From Leptodontidium sp. MPI-SDFR-AT-0119 (Eukaryota > Ascomycota > Leotiomycetes > Helotiales > Leptodontidiaceae): a stretch of DNA of 64,000 nucleotides. This document shows positions 42,596-52,713 of the stretch, piece after piece. The notes below the pieces were generated by a model that saw only the letters and a program-made list of their open reading frames with translations, was not told where the DNA came from and ran no database searches. The stretch is from contig JAHLEZ010000022.1 of NCBI GenBank assembly GCA_020726505.1, forward strand, positions 62,001 through 126,000, given 5' to 3'. Position 1 is the stretch's first letter. Each line of letters starts with the position of its first letter. Position numbers and translations under genes: made by a program.

Positions 42596-43447
42596 AATCT
42601 GACAACTATTCCGGCAGGCTCAGAATCTAGGGATTTGACCGGAGGGACGAAGTAAATGTAGAGACGATCCTTTTTTTGAAGAGCTATGAATCTTGTTGAC
42701 CTAAGTAAGCAGTCATTGTATCCCAAACAAAAGTCTATTCTATATAGCCTTTCCATCGTACATTCCGCCTATCGTGAGAACCGCATCAAGACAAATCTCG
42801 AAAGATATAAAAGACGTATCCTTTGAAGTAAGAGGGTCAGAAAATCATCATGTCTTTGTTTGGGTGTCGTAGTATATTAACACTATCGATCAGACAACGG
42901 CAGAGAGCATATGCCAACTTCTTGTACAGTTAATACTCAGTTGCTGTCTTGCTACAAGGAAGTGCAGGTAGCCCAACCACAGACAGAGGACTCCGTTTTT
43001 GAAACACCAATCATCTTCTTAGCGTATGTCGAAGTAAAAACGTATCATATTCAGTAATCTTTCCATTTCGGTGGTTCAAAGATAAAATTGGACTCGACAA
43101 GATCAAGTTGGGTTTTTTTCCCTCAATGTCGCACGCAGAACGAGCTTGGTATGGCTCTGGGCAAGGTTTCCAGGAACAGACGCAAGGGGCTAAGACAATA
43201 CTTGAATTCCATCACTGCGTAGAAATAACGGACAATTAGTCTCGTTTGGCATCATTGCAGCAACTCAACTTTCGAGGCGCATGTCACAATGAAATCCGTC
43301 ATCGGGGTCGCGTGGACGAATCATTGGCGCGGCTAATGTTCGGCTAAACTTGCTGAGTAGATACGTGTCCGCCAGCGATCGTGAAGGCTTCGTCGAGAGT
43401 GCACGCTTTATCAAGCAACCACAGGCAACTCTGAACATCTGCAGAAG
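42596..43447. other. 5' region of the accessory ORF, no other gene seen
   Basis: Non-coding inner flank of the terminal repeat and presumed promoter of the gene at 43448. No further repeat or open frame is supported. Confidence 0.45.
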
Positions 43448-44668
43448 ATGTCGTCCGACGGAGCAGATGCCCTCGATGTCGCCTCATCTCGTCGAGGTCA
43501 ACCACATCATAATCCAGGCACTCTGCCGCTGCTGCAGCTCGCTGACTGGAACGAGGACAACGCTTATGATGAGCACCCGCCAACTTGCATCCATTACTCT
43601 ATTGAATGGAATTTGATAGTCGAAAAGAAGCTAATCGCAAAGGAAACAGAACCGGATCTTGTCCTTACTCCTAGTGCTTACTGGACGACTGTCCTGCGAC
43701 CGAGACTCGATAAGCTTGCAGCTCGAAAGCTACCGCAAAACAAGTGTTTCAGCGCGGACGAAACGGTTGTCATAGTCTCCGTCACAGACCGTACAGAGCG
43801 TGATGTTAATAAGCGGTTCGATAATCTCGATATTGACTGGAAGATCCTGGAGAAGCAGCTCCAAACCTGGAGCCCTCTACTCCTGATTGGAAAGAGACTC
43901 AGGATTGATATATCGTTCAAATACAGAGAGACTGGTGATCCGGGGCTGGCATCAACTCGGCAGAGTACGAAAAGAGGGTACTCTCAATACATGCTTGCTG
44001 AGCGAGCTATGCAGCTCGATGCCGAGGAAGATGCTGCTGGTCAGCCGTCAATCTGGCGGGACGTTTACAACCTCATGCGATGTCCTGGGCCACCTTGCAA
44101 CCTGGGACCTTATTGTTGGCGCGATAACGTCGGAAAGAGACACTACAAGCTCAAGACACATAACCTAAAAAGCCTCATTCGACACGTAGAACACGGGGGC
44201 ACACTAGAGACTCACGATGATGTACCGGACGATATTCGTGAACAACTGTATGCTGAAGAGCAGCAAGATATTGAACGGCAGCGGAAGCGCCCAGCTTCGA
44301 GTGTGACTGGTCTTGCACCTATCAATATCACTAATGTTCTGCCTTCTCAAACCTCGACCTCGTGGACAGAAACAGAACCATCCAAGCCTTCCAGCCCTCT
44401 TGAGATTCCAGGGCAACTCGATATTGCTGTGAGGAAGTACAGTGAATGGCAGTGCACTCGCGTGACAAACAAGTCCCTCAAGATGGAATACCAAAAGGTA
44501 TATCACATAACGTTAGATGAGGGTCTTGACCTTGAATTGATCTACGAGGAGCAGAATGCTCAGTTCTATATTGATAAGGGTATTAAGAGCGGAATCGCAC
44601 AGCGATTTGTTCGTGATATCAAGAAGTGGGCCAAGCAATACAAGTTGGAGCAAGAGCGGGTTTCTTAA
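43448..44668 (+). CDS. Accessory ORF2 of the Tc1-type element, function unknown
   Basis: 406 residues, unbroken. Landmarks are HYSIEWNLIVEKKLIAKETE, PDLVLTPSAYW, a cysteine cluster C-x4-C-x5-C-W near residues 212-224 (CNLGPYCWRDNVGKRHYKL follows), a basic linker, and a C-terminal helix-rich end (QFYIDKGIKSGIAQRFVRDI). It converges on the transposase with 24 bp between stops. A truncated copy is in cassette A, and a distant homolog with the same cysteine spacing sits beside the third Tc1-like transposase (52714-53967). The constant pairing implies a role in transposition or its regulation, possibly DNA binding through the cysteine cluster; that is inference. Confidence 0.75.
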   Translation: MSSDGADALDVASSRRGQPHHNPGTLPLLQLADWNEDNAYDEHPPTCIHYSIEWNLIVEKKLIAKETEPDLVLTPSAYWTTVLRPRLDKLAARKLPQNKCFSADETVVIVSVTDRTERDVNKRFDNLDIDWKILEKQLQTWSPLLLIGKRLRIDISFKYRETGDPGLASTRQSTKRGYSQYMLAERAMQLDAEEDAAGQPSIWRDVYNLMRCPGPPCNLGPYCWRDNVGKRHYKLKTHNLKSLIRHVEHGGTLETHDDVPDDIREQLYAEEQQDIERQRKRPASSVTGLAPINITNVLPSQTSTSWTETEPSKPSSPLEIPGQLDIAVRKYSEWQCTRVTNKSLKMEYQKVYHITLDEGLDLELIYEEQNAQFYIDKGIKSGIAQRFVRDIKKWAKQYKLEQERVS

Positions 44669-44692
44669 GATTACGTTTCTATATAGTTACTT

Positions 44693-45667
44693 TCACGGTT
44701 CTTCAATAGCTATCCCAGAATGTCGAAAATGGCCTTCGGCGCTTGACTTTCTTGACCCAACCGTATCCACACACCATTCTAAGAATGTTTTAAAGTCTTG
44801 TCCGGGATCGTCTGTGTAACGCTGCCAGTTTCGTTTAATGAACATCTTCAATTCTGCGAAGAACTCTTCAATAGGATTTAGATCTGGTGAGTAAGGCGGT
44901 AGGTAAAGTAACTTTACTCCAGCCTCCTTGCATAGCTGCTCGATCCTGGCTGAATGGTGGAATGAAGCATTATCCATGATTAGGACAGACTTTGGCTCCG
45001 GCCACCTGCCGCAATGATGAAGCAGCTGCTCCACGAAATCTTCGAAGACAGTGATATCAGTTGATCCGTCGAACACTCGCGCGAAGAGAATACCATCTTG
45101 TGTGTAGGCAGGCAGGATCTGATGCCTTTGGTCACGGCGTAGGCGAGCAATTTTTATAGGCGTTACCCCTAAAGGAGACCATCCAGTCCGCCTGAACCCA
45201 ATCCGGTTGTCGCACCCAGACTCGTCAACGTACACCAAGTGGTACGAACGGAACTCCGATAAATTATTAAGGTAGAAGTCTCGTAAGTCGGCGTTCCGCT
45301 CCTTTGCAATGCGACGCGCAGCTTTTCTAGACCAGCCCGCCGATGCTAAGGCCCTGCTGATAGTGGGAATAGTCACTTGAACCTCGAACTCATCGTAGAG
45401 AAACTTGGCCATCTCATCTTGGTATAGTTCGGGATTCTCGACGAGATGCTCAAGCAATGCACTTAGCATAGGGGGTGTGATTGTTCTGCGGCGTCCGACC
45501 CCGTTCGGAGGTGCTTTGGTGGTTCCAAAGCACCGCAAGTTCGATCGTATCTTCTGTACGGAGCGAGTGCTGCAACGTACAGTTCTAGCGATTGTAGCGT
45601 TAGCGAATTTACTAATAATCATATCTCTTATCTGCGCATGCTGGGATAGTGCAAGGTTGGGCGCCAT
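44693..45667 (-). CDS. Tc1/mariner-superfamily transposase (cassette B)
   Basis: 324 residues from the ATG at 45667. It has the same helix-turn-helix region and DD34E triad as the cassette A protein: D148 in VYVDESGCD, D232 in LIMDNASFHH, E267 in NPIEEFF. It is unbroken and differs from the A copy at 14 positions, none of them catalytic. It would bind the terminal repeats and cut and join at TA sites. The upstream in-frame extension to 45838 is not used because the paralog is not conserved there in a protein-like way. Confidence 0.9.
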   Translation of the reverse strand: MAPNLALSQHAQIRDMIISKFANATIARTVRCSTRSVQKIRSNLRCFGTTKAPPNGVGRRRTITPPMLSALLEHLVENPELYQDEMAKFLYDEFEVQVTIPTISRALASAGWSRKAARRIAKERNADLRDFYLNNLSEFRSYHLVYVDESGCDNRIGFRRTGWSPLGVTPIKIARLRRDQRHQILPAYTQDGILFARVFDGSTDITVFEDFVEQLLHHCGRWPEPKSVLIMDNASFHHSARIEQLCKEAGVKLLYLPPYSPDLNPIEEFFAELKMFIKRNWQRYTDDPGQDFKTFLEWCVDTVGSRKSSAEGHFRHSGIAIEEP

Positions 45668-45984
45668 GGTGGTCGTTCTGGAGCAACTTTCAGGCTGGTT
45701 GATGTGAGGCGGTGAAGTGTTGCGATAGCTGTGAAGGGAAGTGTTGCGGCTCTGCTCATGTGACCACGTGGCCATTTCACAGGGTACCCCGCCTAGAATC
45801 TTATCGTCGACCTCACTTTCCCCGCCGAAGCTCGGCACTCCACAGTCTCCACAATCTAATCCGCCACTTTCTCTCGAGTAAGATCAAGACTCGCATTCCC
45901 TCGTTTAATTGTACTAATAACGGAAAAACTAGTCTAGCGCCGCAATCGGTCCTTACGTAGTTAGATCGTCACCAACTACCTACC
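45668..45984. promoter_or_regulatory. Divergent intergenic region between the transposase and NLR B
   Basis: 317 bp separate the two start codons. The transposase-proximal part matches cassette A. A segment near the NLR (GGTAGTT, then GATCTAACT on the reverse strand) is only loosely similar, consistent with a breakpoint near here. Confidence 0.45.
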
Positions 45985-48900
45985 ATGTCCGGTGCCGAAG
46001 CTGTCCTTGTCATTGGCCTTATTGGGAGCTTGATATCAATCATTGACGCAGCCAAAAAGATATATGATACAGCTGGAGACTCCAAAGGCCTGCCTGAAGA
46101 GTTTCGCCAGGTGGCTGCACGACTGCCACTCGTTATCGAAATCCTACGCAATGCGGAAGCTAGGGCATCGAAGCTTGACAAGACGAAACTAGAAGCGATA
46201 AAACAGACTTTAGAGTCATGCAAGGCGAAGGCTGAAAAACTCGAGAAGATGTTCGAGAAGGTAATCCGAAAGGATGACGACAAGTGGTTCGACCGATACA
46301 AGAAAGCTCTACGTACAGTGGGGAAGGGAGACAAAGTGGAGTGCTTGATGGAAGGGATACATAAGGACACTCAGCTGCTTATATCTGAGAAGCTGATGGG
46401 GACCGCGACCGAAGCCCAAGTCAAAGATGACTCCGAGAATCGGATTTGTCTCCAATACCTACGAACGACAGATCCTCGTGAGGACAAAAAGCGCATCCAG
46501 GACACAAAAGGCGGCCTCCTGAGGGACTCGTACCGCTGGATCCTCGATAATTCCGAATTCCGGCGATGGCACGACGACAAGCAGAGCCAACTACTCTGGA
46601 TTCGGGGTGATCCCGGCAAGGGCAAAACGATGTTGCTCTGCGGTATAATAGATAAGTTAAAAGAGACCCCCAGCGTCGCTTCCGCGTCTGGTTGCTGCCT
46701 CTTGTCTTACTTCTTCTGCCAAGCCACGGATCTTCGTATCAACAGTGCGACAGCTGTGCTTCGGGGGCTGATCTACCTCCTTGCTGACCAACAACCGGCT
46801 CTCCTCCAACACGTTCGAAAGAAGTACGATGCTACGGGGAAAGAGCTTTTCGTGGGCACGAATGCTTGGTTTGCCTTGTCTGAGATATTCATAAACATTT
46901 TGCAAGATCCCAGCCTTGAGAGAACTTACGTGATCATTGATGCCCTGGACGAATGCGTAACCGGTCTGCAACAACTTCTGCAATTCATCGATGAGACATC
47001 AACTTTTTGTCCTCGTGTGAAGTGGATCATATCTAGTCGCAACTGGCCGAGCATCGAAGAGCTACTACGCATTTCCGACCAGAAAATCCAATTGCGACTA
47101 GAGCTGAACCAAGACTCCATTTCCACTGCAGTGAGCACGTACATCGAGCATAAGGTAGGTAAGCTAGCTAAGCGTAAGAACTATAACGCCAAGTTAGAAA
47201 ATTCGGTGCGAGAATATCTCTCCTTGAATGCCGACGCTACATTCCTCTGGGTAGCTTTGGTCCTAAAAGAGCTAGAGGCGATCGAGCGACGGATTGCCCT
47301 CGAGAGGGTAAAGATGTTTCCACCTGGACTCGGTCCTCTTTATGAGCAGATGATGGCTCAAGTAAGTGAATCAAACAGCGCCGATCTCTGCAAGCGAATA
47401 CTTTCTATCGTGGCCGTCGTGAAACGCCCAGTTACGCTTACAGAACTGGTCTCTCTTGACGACACACTTCACAAACTTAATTGTCCCGAGGATCTTTCCG
47501 AGGATATTGAGGACTTGGAGCAGACGGTCGGTCAGTGTGGATCCTTCTTGACGATTCGAGAAAGCACAGTATATTTCGTTCACCAGTCGGCCAAGGACTT
47601 CTTGTTTCCGGAGAACACATCCCAAGAACTCTGTAGTTCTAAGATAGACGAGATAAATCACGCTATCTTCACACAATCACTTCAAGTAATGTCCAGAGCA
47701 CTACGGCGTGATGTCTATAGGCTAAAAGCTCCCGGGATCACTATCGACCAAGTCAAGCGACCCGATCCTGATCCTCTCGCCACGGTACGGTACTCTTGTC
47801 TTTACTGGGTAGATCATCTCCTCGAATGTCAAATGAGAGAAGACATAATTAAGGACCTCAAGGACAGTGGCCCGCTCTACAGTTTCCTCCGTCAGTACTT
47901 CTTGTATTGGCTTGAGGCGCTGAGCTTGTTGAAAAGCGTGTCAGAAGGCGTAATTATGATTAAGAAGCTGGAAGATCTTCTAGTACGTTTTAATGTGATG
48001 TCTCTTCCTATTATGCGAGACGCTTACTAGAATCAACCAGGTCGATGGAAGCACAGAGTTACAGGCTTTTATACATGATGCGCGGCGATTTGCCGTGTCC
48101 AACCGATCAATCATCGAACAGGCGCCTCTTCAAACATATTGTTCAGCGCTTGTCTTCGCTCCAGAGAAGAGCATTGTTCGAGAAACATTCGGGAGTTGTA
48201 TTCCGCCTTGGATCCAGAGAAAGCCTAGAGTAGAAACATATTGGAATGCGATGCTACAAACACTTGAGGGCCATACGAATGGGGTTACCTCAGTCGCCTT
48301 CTCTCCCGACGGCAAGCAGATCGTATCGGGGTCGTGGGATAAGACGGTCCGGCGCTGGGACGCGGCTACAGGACAGCAGCTGCTGCCAGCACTCAAGGGC
48401 CATACGAGCTGGGTCACCTCAGTCGCCTTCTCTCCCGACGGCAAGCAGATCGTATCGGGGTCGGACGATAAGACGGTCCGGCGCTGGGACGCGGCTACAG
48501 GACAGCAGCTGCTACTAGTACTCAAGGGCCATACGAGCTGGGTCACCTCAGTCGCCTTCTCTCCCGACGGCAAGCAGATCGTATCGGGGTCGGAGGATCA
48601 GACGGTCCGGCGCTGGGACGCGGCTACAGGACAGCAGCTGCTGCCAGCACTCGAGGGCCATACGAGCGAGGTCACCTCAGTCGCGTTCTCTCCCGACGGC
48701 AAGCAGATCGTATCGGGGTCGTGGGATAAGACGGTCCGGCGCTGGGACGCGGCTACAGGACAGCAGCTGCTGCCAGCACTCGAGGGCCATACGAGTGAGG
48801 TCACCTCAGTCGCGTTCTCTCCCGACGGCAAGCAGATCGTATCGGGGTCGGAGGATCAGACGGTCCGGCGCTGGGACGCGGCTACAGGACAGCAGCTGCT

Positions 48901-50047
48901 GCCAGCACTCGAGGGCCATACTCGCGGGGTCACCTCAGTCGCCTTCTCTCCCGACGGCAAGCAGATCGTATCGGGGTCGTCAGATCAGACGGTCCGGCGC
49001 TGGGACGCGACTACAGGACAGCAGCTGCTACCAGCACTCGAGGGCCATACTCGCGGGGTCACCTCAGTCGCCTTCTCTCCCGACGGCAAGCAGATCGTAT
49101 CGGGGTCGTCAGATCAGACGGTCCGGCGCTGGGACGCGGCTACAGGACAGCAGCTGCTACCAGCACTCGAGGGCCATACTAGTGAGGTCACCTCAGTCGC
49201 CTTCTCTCCCGACGGCAAGCAGATCGTATCGGGGTCGTCAGATCAGACGGTCCGGCTTTGGGACGCGGCTACAGGACAGCAGCTGCTGCCAGCACTCGAG
49301 GGCCATACTCGCGAGGTCACCTCAGTCGCGTTCTCTCCCGACGGCAAGCAGATCGTATCGGGGTCGGAGGATCAGACGGTCCGGCGCTGGGACGCGGCTA
49401 CAGGACAGCAGCTGCTGCCAGCACTCGAGGGCCATACTCGCGAGGTCACCTCAGTCGCCTTCTCTCCCGACGGCAAGCAGATCGTATCGGGGTCGGACGA
49501 TCAAACGGCCCGGCTCTGGGACGCGGCTACAGGACAGCAGCTGCTACCAGCACTCAAGGGCCATACGAGCTGGGTCACCTCAGTCGCCTTCTCTCCCGAC
49601 GGCAAGCAGATCGTATCGGGGTCGTGGGATCAGACGGCCCGGCGCTGGGACGCGGCTACAGGACAGCAGCTGCTACCAGCACTCAAGGGCCATACTAGCT
49701 GGGTCACCTCAGTCGCCTTCTCTCCCGACGGCAAGCAGATCGTATCGGGGTCGTCGGATCAGACGGTCCGGCGCTGGGACGCGGCTACAGGACAGCAGCT
49801 GCTACCAGCACTCAAGGGCCATACTAGCTGGGTTACCTCAGTCGCCTCCTCTCCCGACGGGAAGCACTTTCCCACCTTACACGTGTCTGAATACTGGCTA
49901 ACAGATGGTACTTCTAAACTCCTCTGGCTACCTACTGGTTATCGACCTACTTGTGAAGCTGTTTGCGACAGGACTATTGTTTTAGGACATTCGACAGGGA
50001 GACTATCATTTCTTCAGATTCAAAAAGGGCTAAAGCAAGTGATTTGA
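45985..50047 (+). CDS. NLR B: SesA - NACHT - WD40
   Basis: Exons 45985-47982 and 48041-50047 (58-bp intron, GTACGT/ACCAG) give 1334 residues. Residues 1-about 140 are a SesA-type N-terminal domain (LIGSLISIIDAAKKIYDTAG; GLPEEFRQVAARLPLV). The NACHT P-loop GDPGKGKT is at 208-215 and VIIDALDEC at 316-324. A linker (CSALVFAPEKSIVRETF) leads to 12 WD40 units from about 737 and a degenerate last blade. From about residue 153 on, the protein parallels NLR A; in the 110 residues after the P-loop threonine they differ at 14. The intron before the WD40 exon has the same position and length in both. Confidence 0.88.
48258..49840 (+). repeat. Array of 12 near-identical WD40 units (126 bp each)
   Basis: The unit is the same as in NLR A (TSVAFSPDGKQIVSGS..DQTVRRWD), but DQT replaces DKT in most units. 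Variable residues are again those after GH, after GS and in the T-V/A-R segment. It is six units shorter than in NLR A. Confidence 0.9.
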
Positions 50048-50335
50048 AAGGCAATAGTTATTAGTAGAATGTGTATAAAGCTCTTCATATAATATCTCTT
50101 TTTCTTTTTTCCTCTATTTCATAGAAGGTCCTAGGGGAGGCTAAGAATTTATAACAGTTTAATAATTCTTCTAACTTCTGGAATCTTCGAGAAGATGTTA
50201 ATTATATGCGGTAGTATAGTTGTACCGTACTGCACTGTAATATCGCCTACGTAATAAACATTTCATGCGATATATAGGATTGAATACATTAACCGTTTAC
50301 AGTACTGTAACCTAGTTGCTTGCTCTACTAAGTAT

Positions 50336-50449
50336 ATCATGCGACAATCGAAGGCGGCCCGTTCCGACGTCAGCCAAAAATGGCGGGGTGGTCCGTGCTC
50401 AGATTATTTTAGGCGAGACAACGCGAAGCCGATTTTGCAAGCGACTGTA
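50336..50449 (-). repeat. Right terminal inverted repeat of cassette B
   Basis: It starts ATCATGCGACAATCG and ends GATTTTGCAAGCGACTGTA. Partner of 42491-42595. It stands 289 bp after the NLR B stop; the equivalent distance in cassette A is 263 bp. Confidence 0.8.
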
Positions 50450-50937
50450 ATAAAACCGCTCGACATTTTTCATTTAGGCCAAAATTGGACTCGGTACAGG
50501 ATAGTAGTCATGCACTTAACCTAAAGAGCGAGCTATTTTCAGCTCTCGGTTCGGGCTCTACTTCATGCTGAGATTGGTGTAATAAATAAATGCCTCGATG
50601 CATCTTAGCCTTTCAATCCTCTATTCAATTATGAAATATTGGAAATAAAAGGTAAGCCACTAATTAAGAGGAGAAACTCCACTCAATTGGAAGCACTCTT
50701 AAATGTATCTACGGACTATCAAAAGCTGTTTGAAGAAGAGACCTGGTGCGGTACGTGTAGATTATACAAATATCGATATGTACAAGTATATCACTATTAT
50801 ACTTCGGTCTCTGAAAAGGCCTTGATCTCATGAAAATATAAATTTGAGGATATTGTTAATAAGTAGCAAACGAGATACGACAGAGGAAACAGGGTTTAAG
50901 CCCTTTGCCTAGACAATACAAAAATAATAGCTGTGTG
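50450..50937. other. Intergenic, no gene seen
   Basis: No protein-like frame beyond 64 codons; AT-rich. Confidence 0.4.
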
Positions 50938-51086
50938 GATTCCAGGAACCCATATGCTCCCAAGAGCAGCAGGTTTCCTGGGAGAAAGGCTTCCAGGAAC
51001 GTGGTGGCTTCCAGGAGCTTTACTCCTGGGAGCCCGTGGGCTCCTGGAATCGTTATGACTCCCAGGAGAAAAGATTCCGGGAGTAA
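50938..51086. repeat. Cluster of CTCCCAGGAG/TTCCAGGA words with dyad symmetry
   Basis: TTCCAGGA, CCTGGGAG and their complements recur many times within 150 bp, including GGGAGCCCGTGGGCTCCTGG, which can fold on itself. Purpose unknown; it could be a decayed minisatellite. Confidence 0.5.
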
Positions 51087-51196
51087 TCTAGCTCTCGGGA
51101 TGACCATAGCTGAAATATCGATTATAGAGCTACGTCCTCAAGTCAAGGGCTGTTCTGATCGCGCAGCCTCGGACAGTGCTTCACAAGAGGTACGTT

Positions 51197-51318
51197 TGTG
51201 GAGAACGCCGTTTTTAGATGGCGTCAAGGTGTTGTTTTAGAGGTTGGATATCGTTTATAGAGAAGGCCGTTTTTGGATGGTGTTAAAGTGCCCATTTCAG
51301 TCTTTATGGAGAGGTTAG
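51197..51318. repeat. Two direct copies of about 60 bp
   Basis: GAGAACGCCGTTTTTAGATG and GAGAAGGCCGTTTTTGGATG start two related segments (about 51199 and 51259), each ending in a GAGGTT[GA]G word. Confidence 0.5.
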
Positions 51319-51682
51319 ACAGCGGTCGCTTGTGACCAGAGGATTGTTCGACAAGGTAGCATCTGGCGTCGCAGGTAGAATTGGGAGAGAGGAAGTCGTT
51401 TTGCACACCTATGATTTCTATCCAGATGCTTGAATTATGGTAATGGCTTCTGCATGTACAGTAGAAGGCGAAATGAGTGTCGTTGTTGTTTACTTAATTA
51501 TTTTTAGCGAAGCCCACTTTTGGCACTTGTGGCTGTGCACTCCTGCCCCCAGATGTACCTGGAGGTACCCAACTCCCCCGCCTTGCCCTTGCAGAAACAG
51601 AATTGGCTAGGACCGTCTCCACTACTTTCCTCCGTCACTCTCTCCTCCTCTTCTTTCTTGTCATCCATTTTTGTCAGCCAAC

Positions 51683-52653
51683 ATGCCGCCACAAATGAAT
51701 GCCGCACAGAATATTTTAATCAACGCCTTGCTAAAAGAAGGTTCGATACCAAGCTAATAGCCACAGAGGCCTCATGCAGCGTGCGCGCCGTCCAGAGAAT
51801 CCGTTTGAAGAGGCAGCTGTCCGAAATGCCCCATTCCCAAAGAACAAAGACCGTCGGCCGTCGTAGCCGCATTACACCACCTATGAAGGAAGCTCTCTGC
51901 GATACACTAATCAAACAGCCTTATCTATATCGATGCGAGATGGCAGACTTCCTATACCGCAGGTTTCGTAAAAGGATATCGGAGAGATCAATTGGTCGGA
52001 CTCTGAGGTCAATAGGCTGGACACGAAAAACGATCCGACGCATCGCACAACAACGAGATGCCGACCTTCGAGACCACTACCTGCATAGAATATCGAGATA
52101 CACGTCCGACTAGCTTGTCTTTGTGGACGAGTCTAGCTGCGATGGGAGGGCTAGGCACCGGCGTTGGGGGTGGTCTCCGAAGGGTTCATCTCCAATCCAC
52201 ATCACAAAGTTCGGTCGAGGGAAAAGATGGCACATTCTTCCAGCATACACGCAAGATGGTATCATGCTAAGGCGTGTATACCAAGGATCAACAGACTGTG
52301 ATTTGTTTGAGGACTTCATTGCCCAGTTGCTACATCACTGTGGCAGATACCCAGATCCAAAATCTGTCATCGTAATGGACAACGCGTCCTGGCACCATTC
52401 AGAGAATATCGTACAGATGTGTCGAGACGCAGGAGTAGTATTAGAGTTCCTCCCACCGTACTCGCCTGACTTTAATCCTATTGAGGAGTACTTTGGCGTA
52501 CTCAAGAAATTCATCAAGAAAAAGTGGCACGAAAACGAGGATTTCATTGCAAGGGAGTTCAAAATGTTTCTGGAGCGGTGCGTCGACGTGGTAGGTGACA
52601 ATGAACACATTGCAAAGAATCACTTCCGTCACGCAGGAATATCTATTACGTAG
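51683..52653 (+). pseudogene. Tc1/mariner transposase pseudogene
   Basis: The catalytic half is clear: VFVDESSCDGRARHRRWGW, VIVMDNASWHH and YSPDFNPIEEYFG. An in-frame TAG at 52111-52113 lies right before the first catalytic segment. The likely start (ATG 51683, MPPQMNAAQNILINALLKEG) is in another frame from the rest, so a frameshift near 51740 is also needed. It is clearly diverged from the cassette transposases and so is an older relative. Its stop is 60 bp from that of the convergent accessory ORF. Confidence 0.85.
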
Positions 52654-52713
52654 TACTCTAGATAAATCAAGACTAAATAGGAAAGAAACCCTGGAAATAT
52701 CCTCCCTCGTACT

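Larger units (their letters stand above)
42491..50449. mobile_element. Cassette B: TIR-bounded Tc1/mariner-type element carrying NLR B, apparently intact
   Basis: The 7.96-kb unit begins TACAGTAGCTTGC at 42491 and ends GCAAGCGACTGTA at 50449, again inverted and with TA edges. It holds an accessory ORF (plus), a DD34E transposase (minus) and NLR B (plus), all unbroken, in the same order as cassette A read in reverse. The 3' flanks of NLR A and NLR B are homologous from the stop codon to the terminal repeat (GTCCTAGGGGAG, TAACAGTTT), so the shared unit includes the repeats. This is the best candidate for an autonomous NLR-bearing element. Confidence 0.72.

Noticed and set aside
43205..43245. 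Possible inner terminal repeats of the two-ORF element alone (AATAACGGA words near 43215 and 45915)
   Set aside because: The words are in direct, not inverted, orientation and the match is short.
8833..50449. First idea that the 115-bp repeat was a scattered MITE
   Set aside because: Its four long copies pair up in inverted orientation around the same gene set at matching distances, which fits terminal repeats better than independent insertions.
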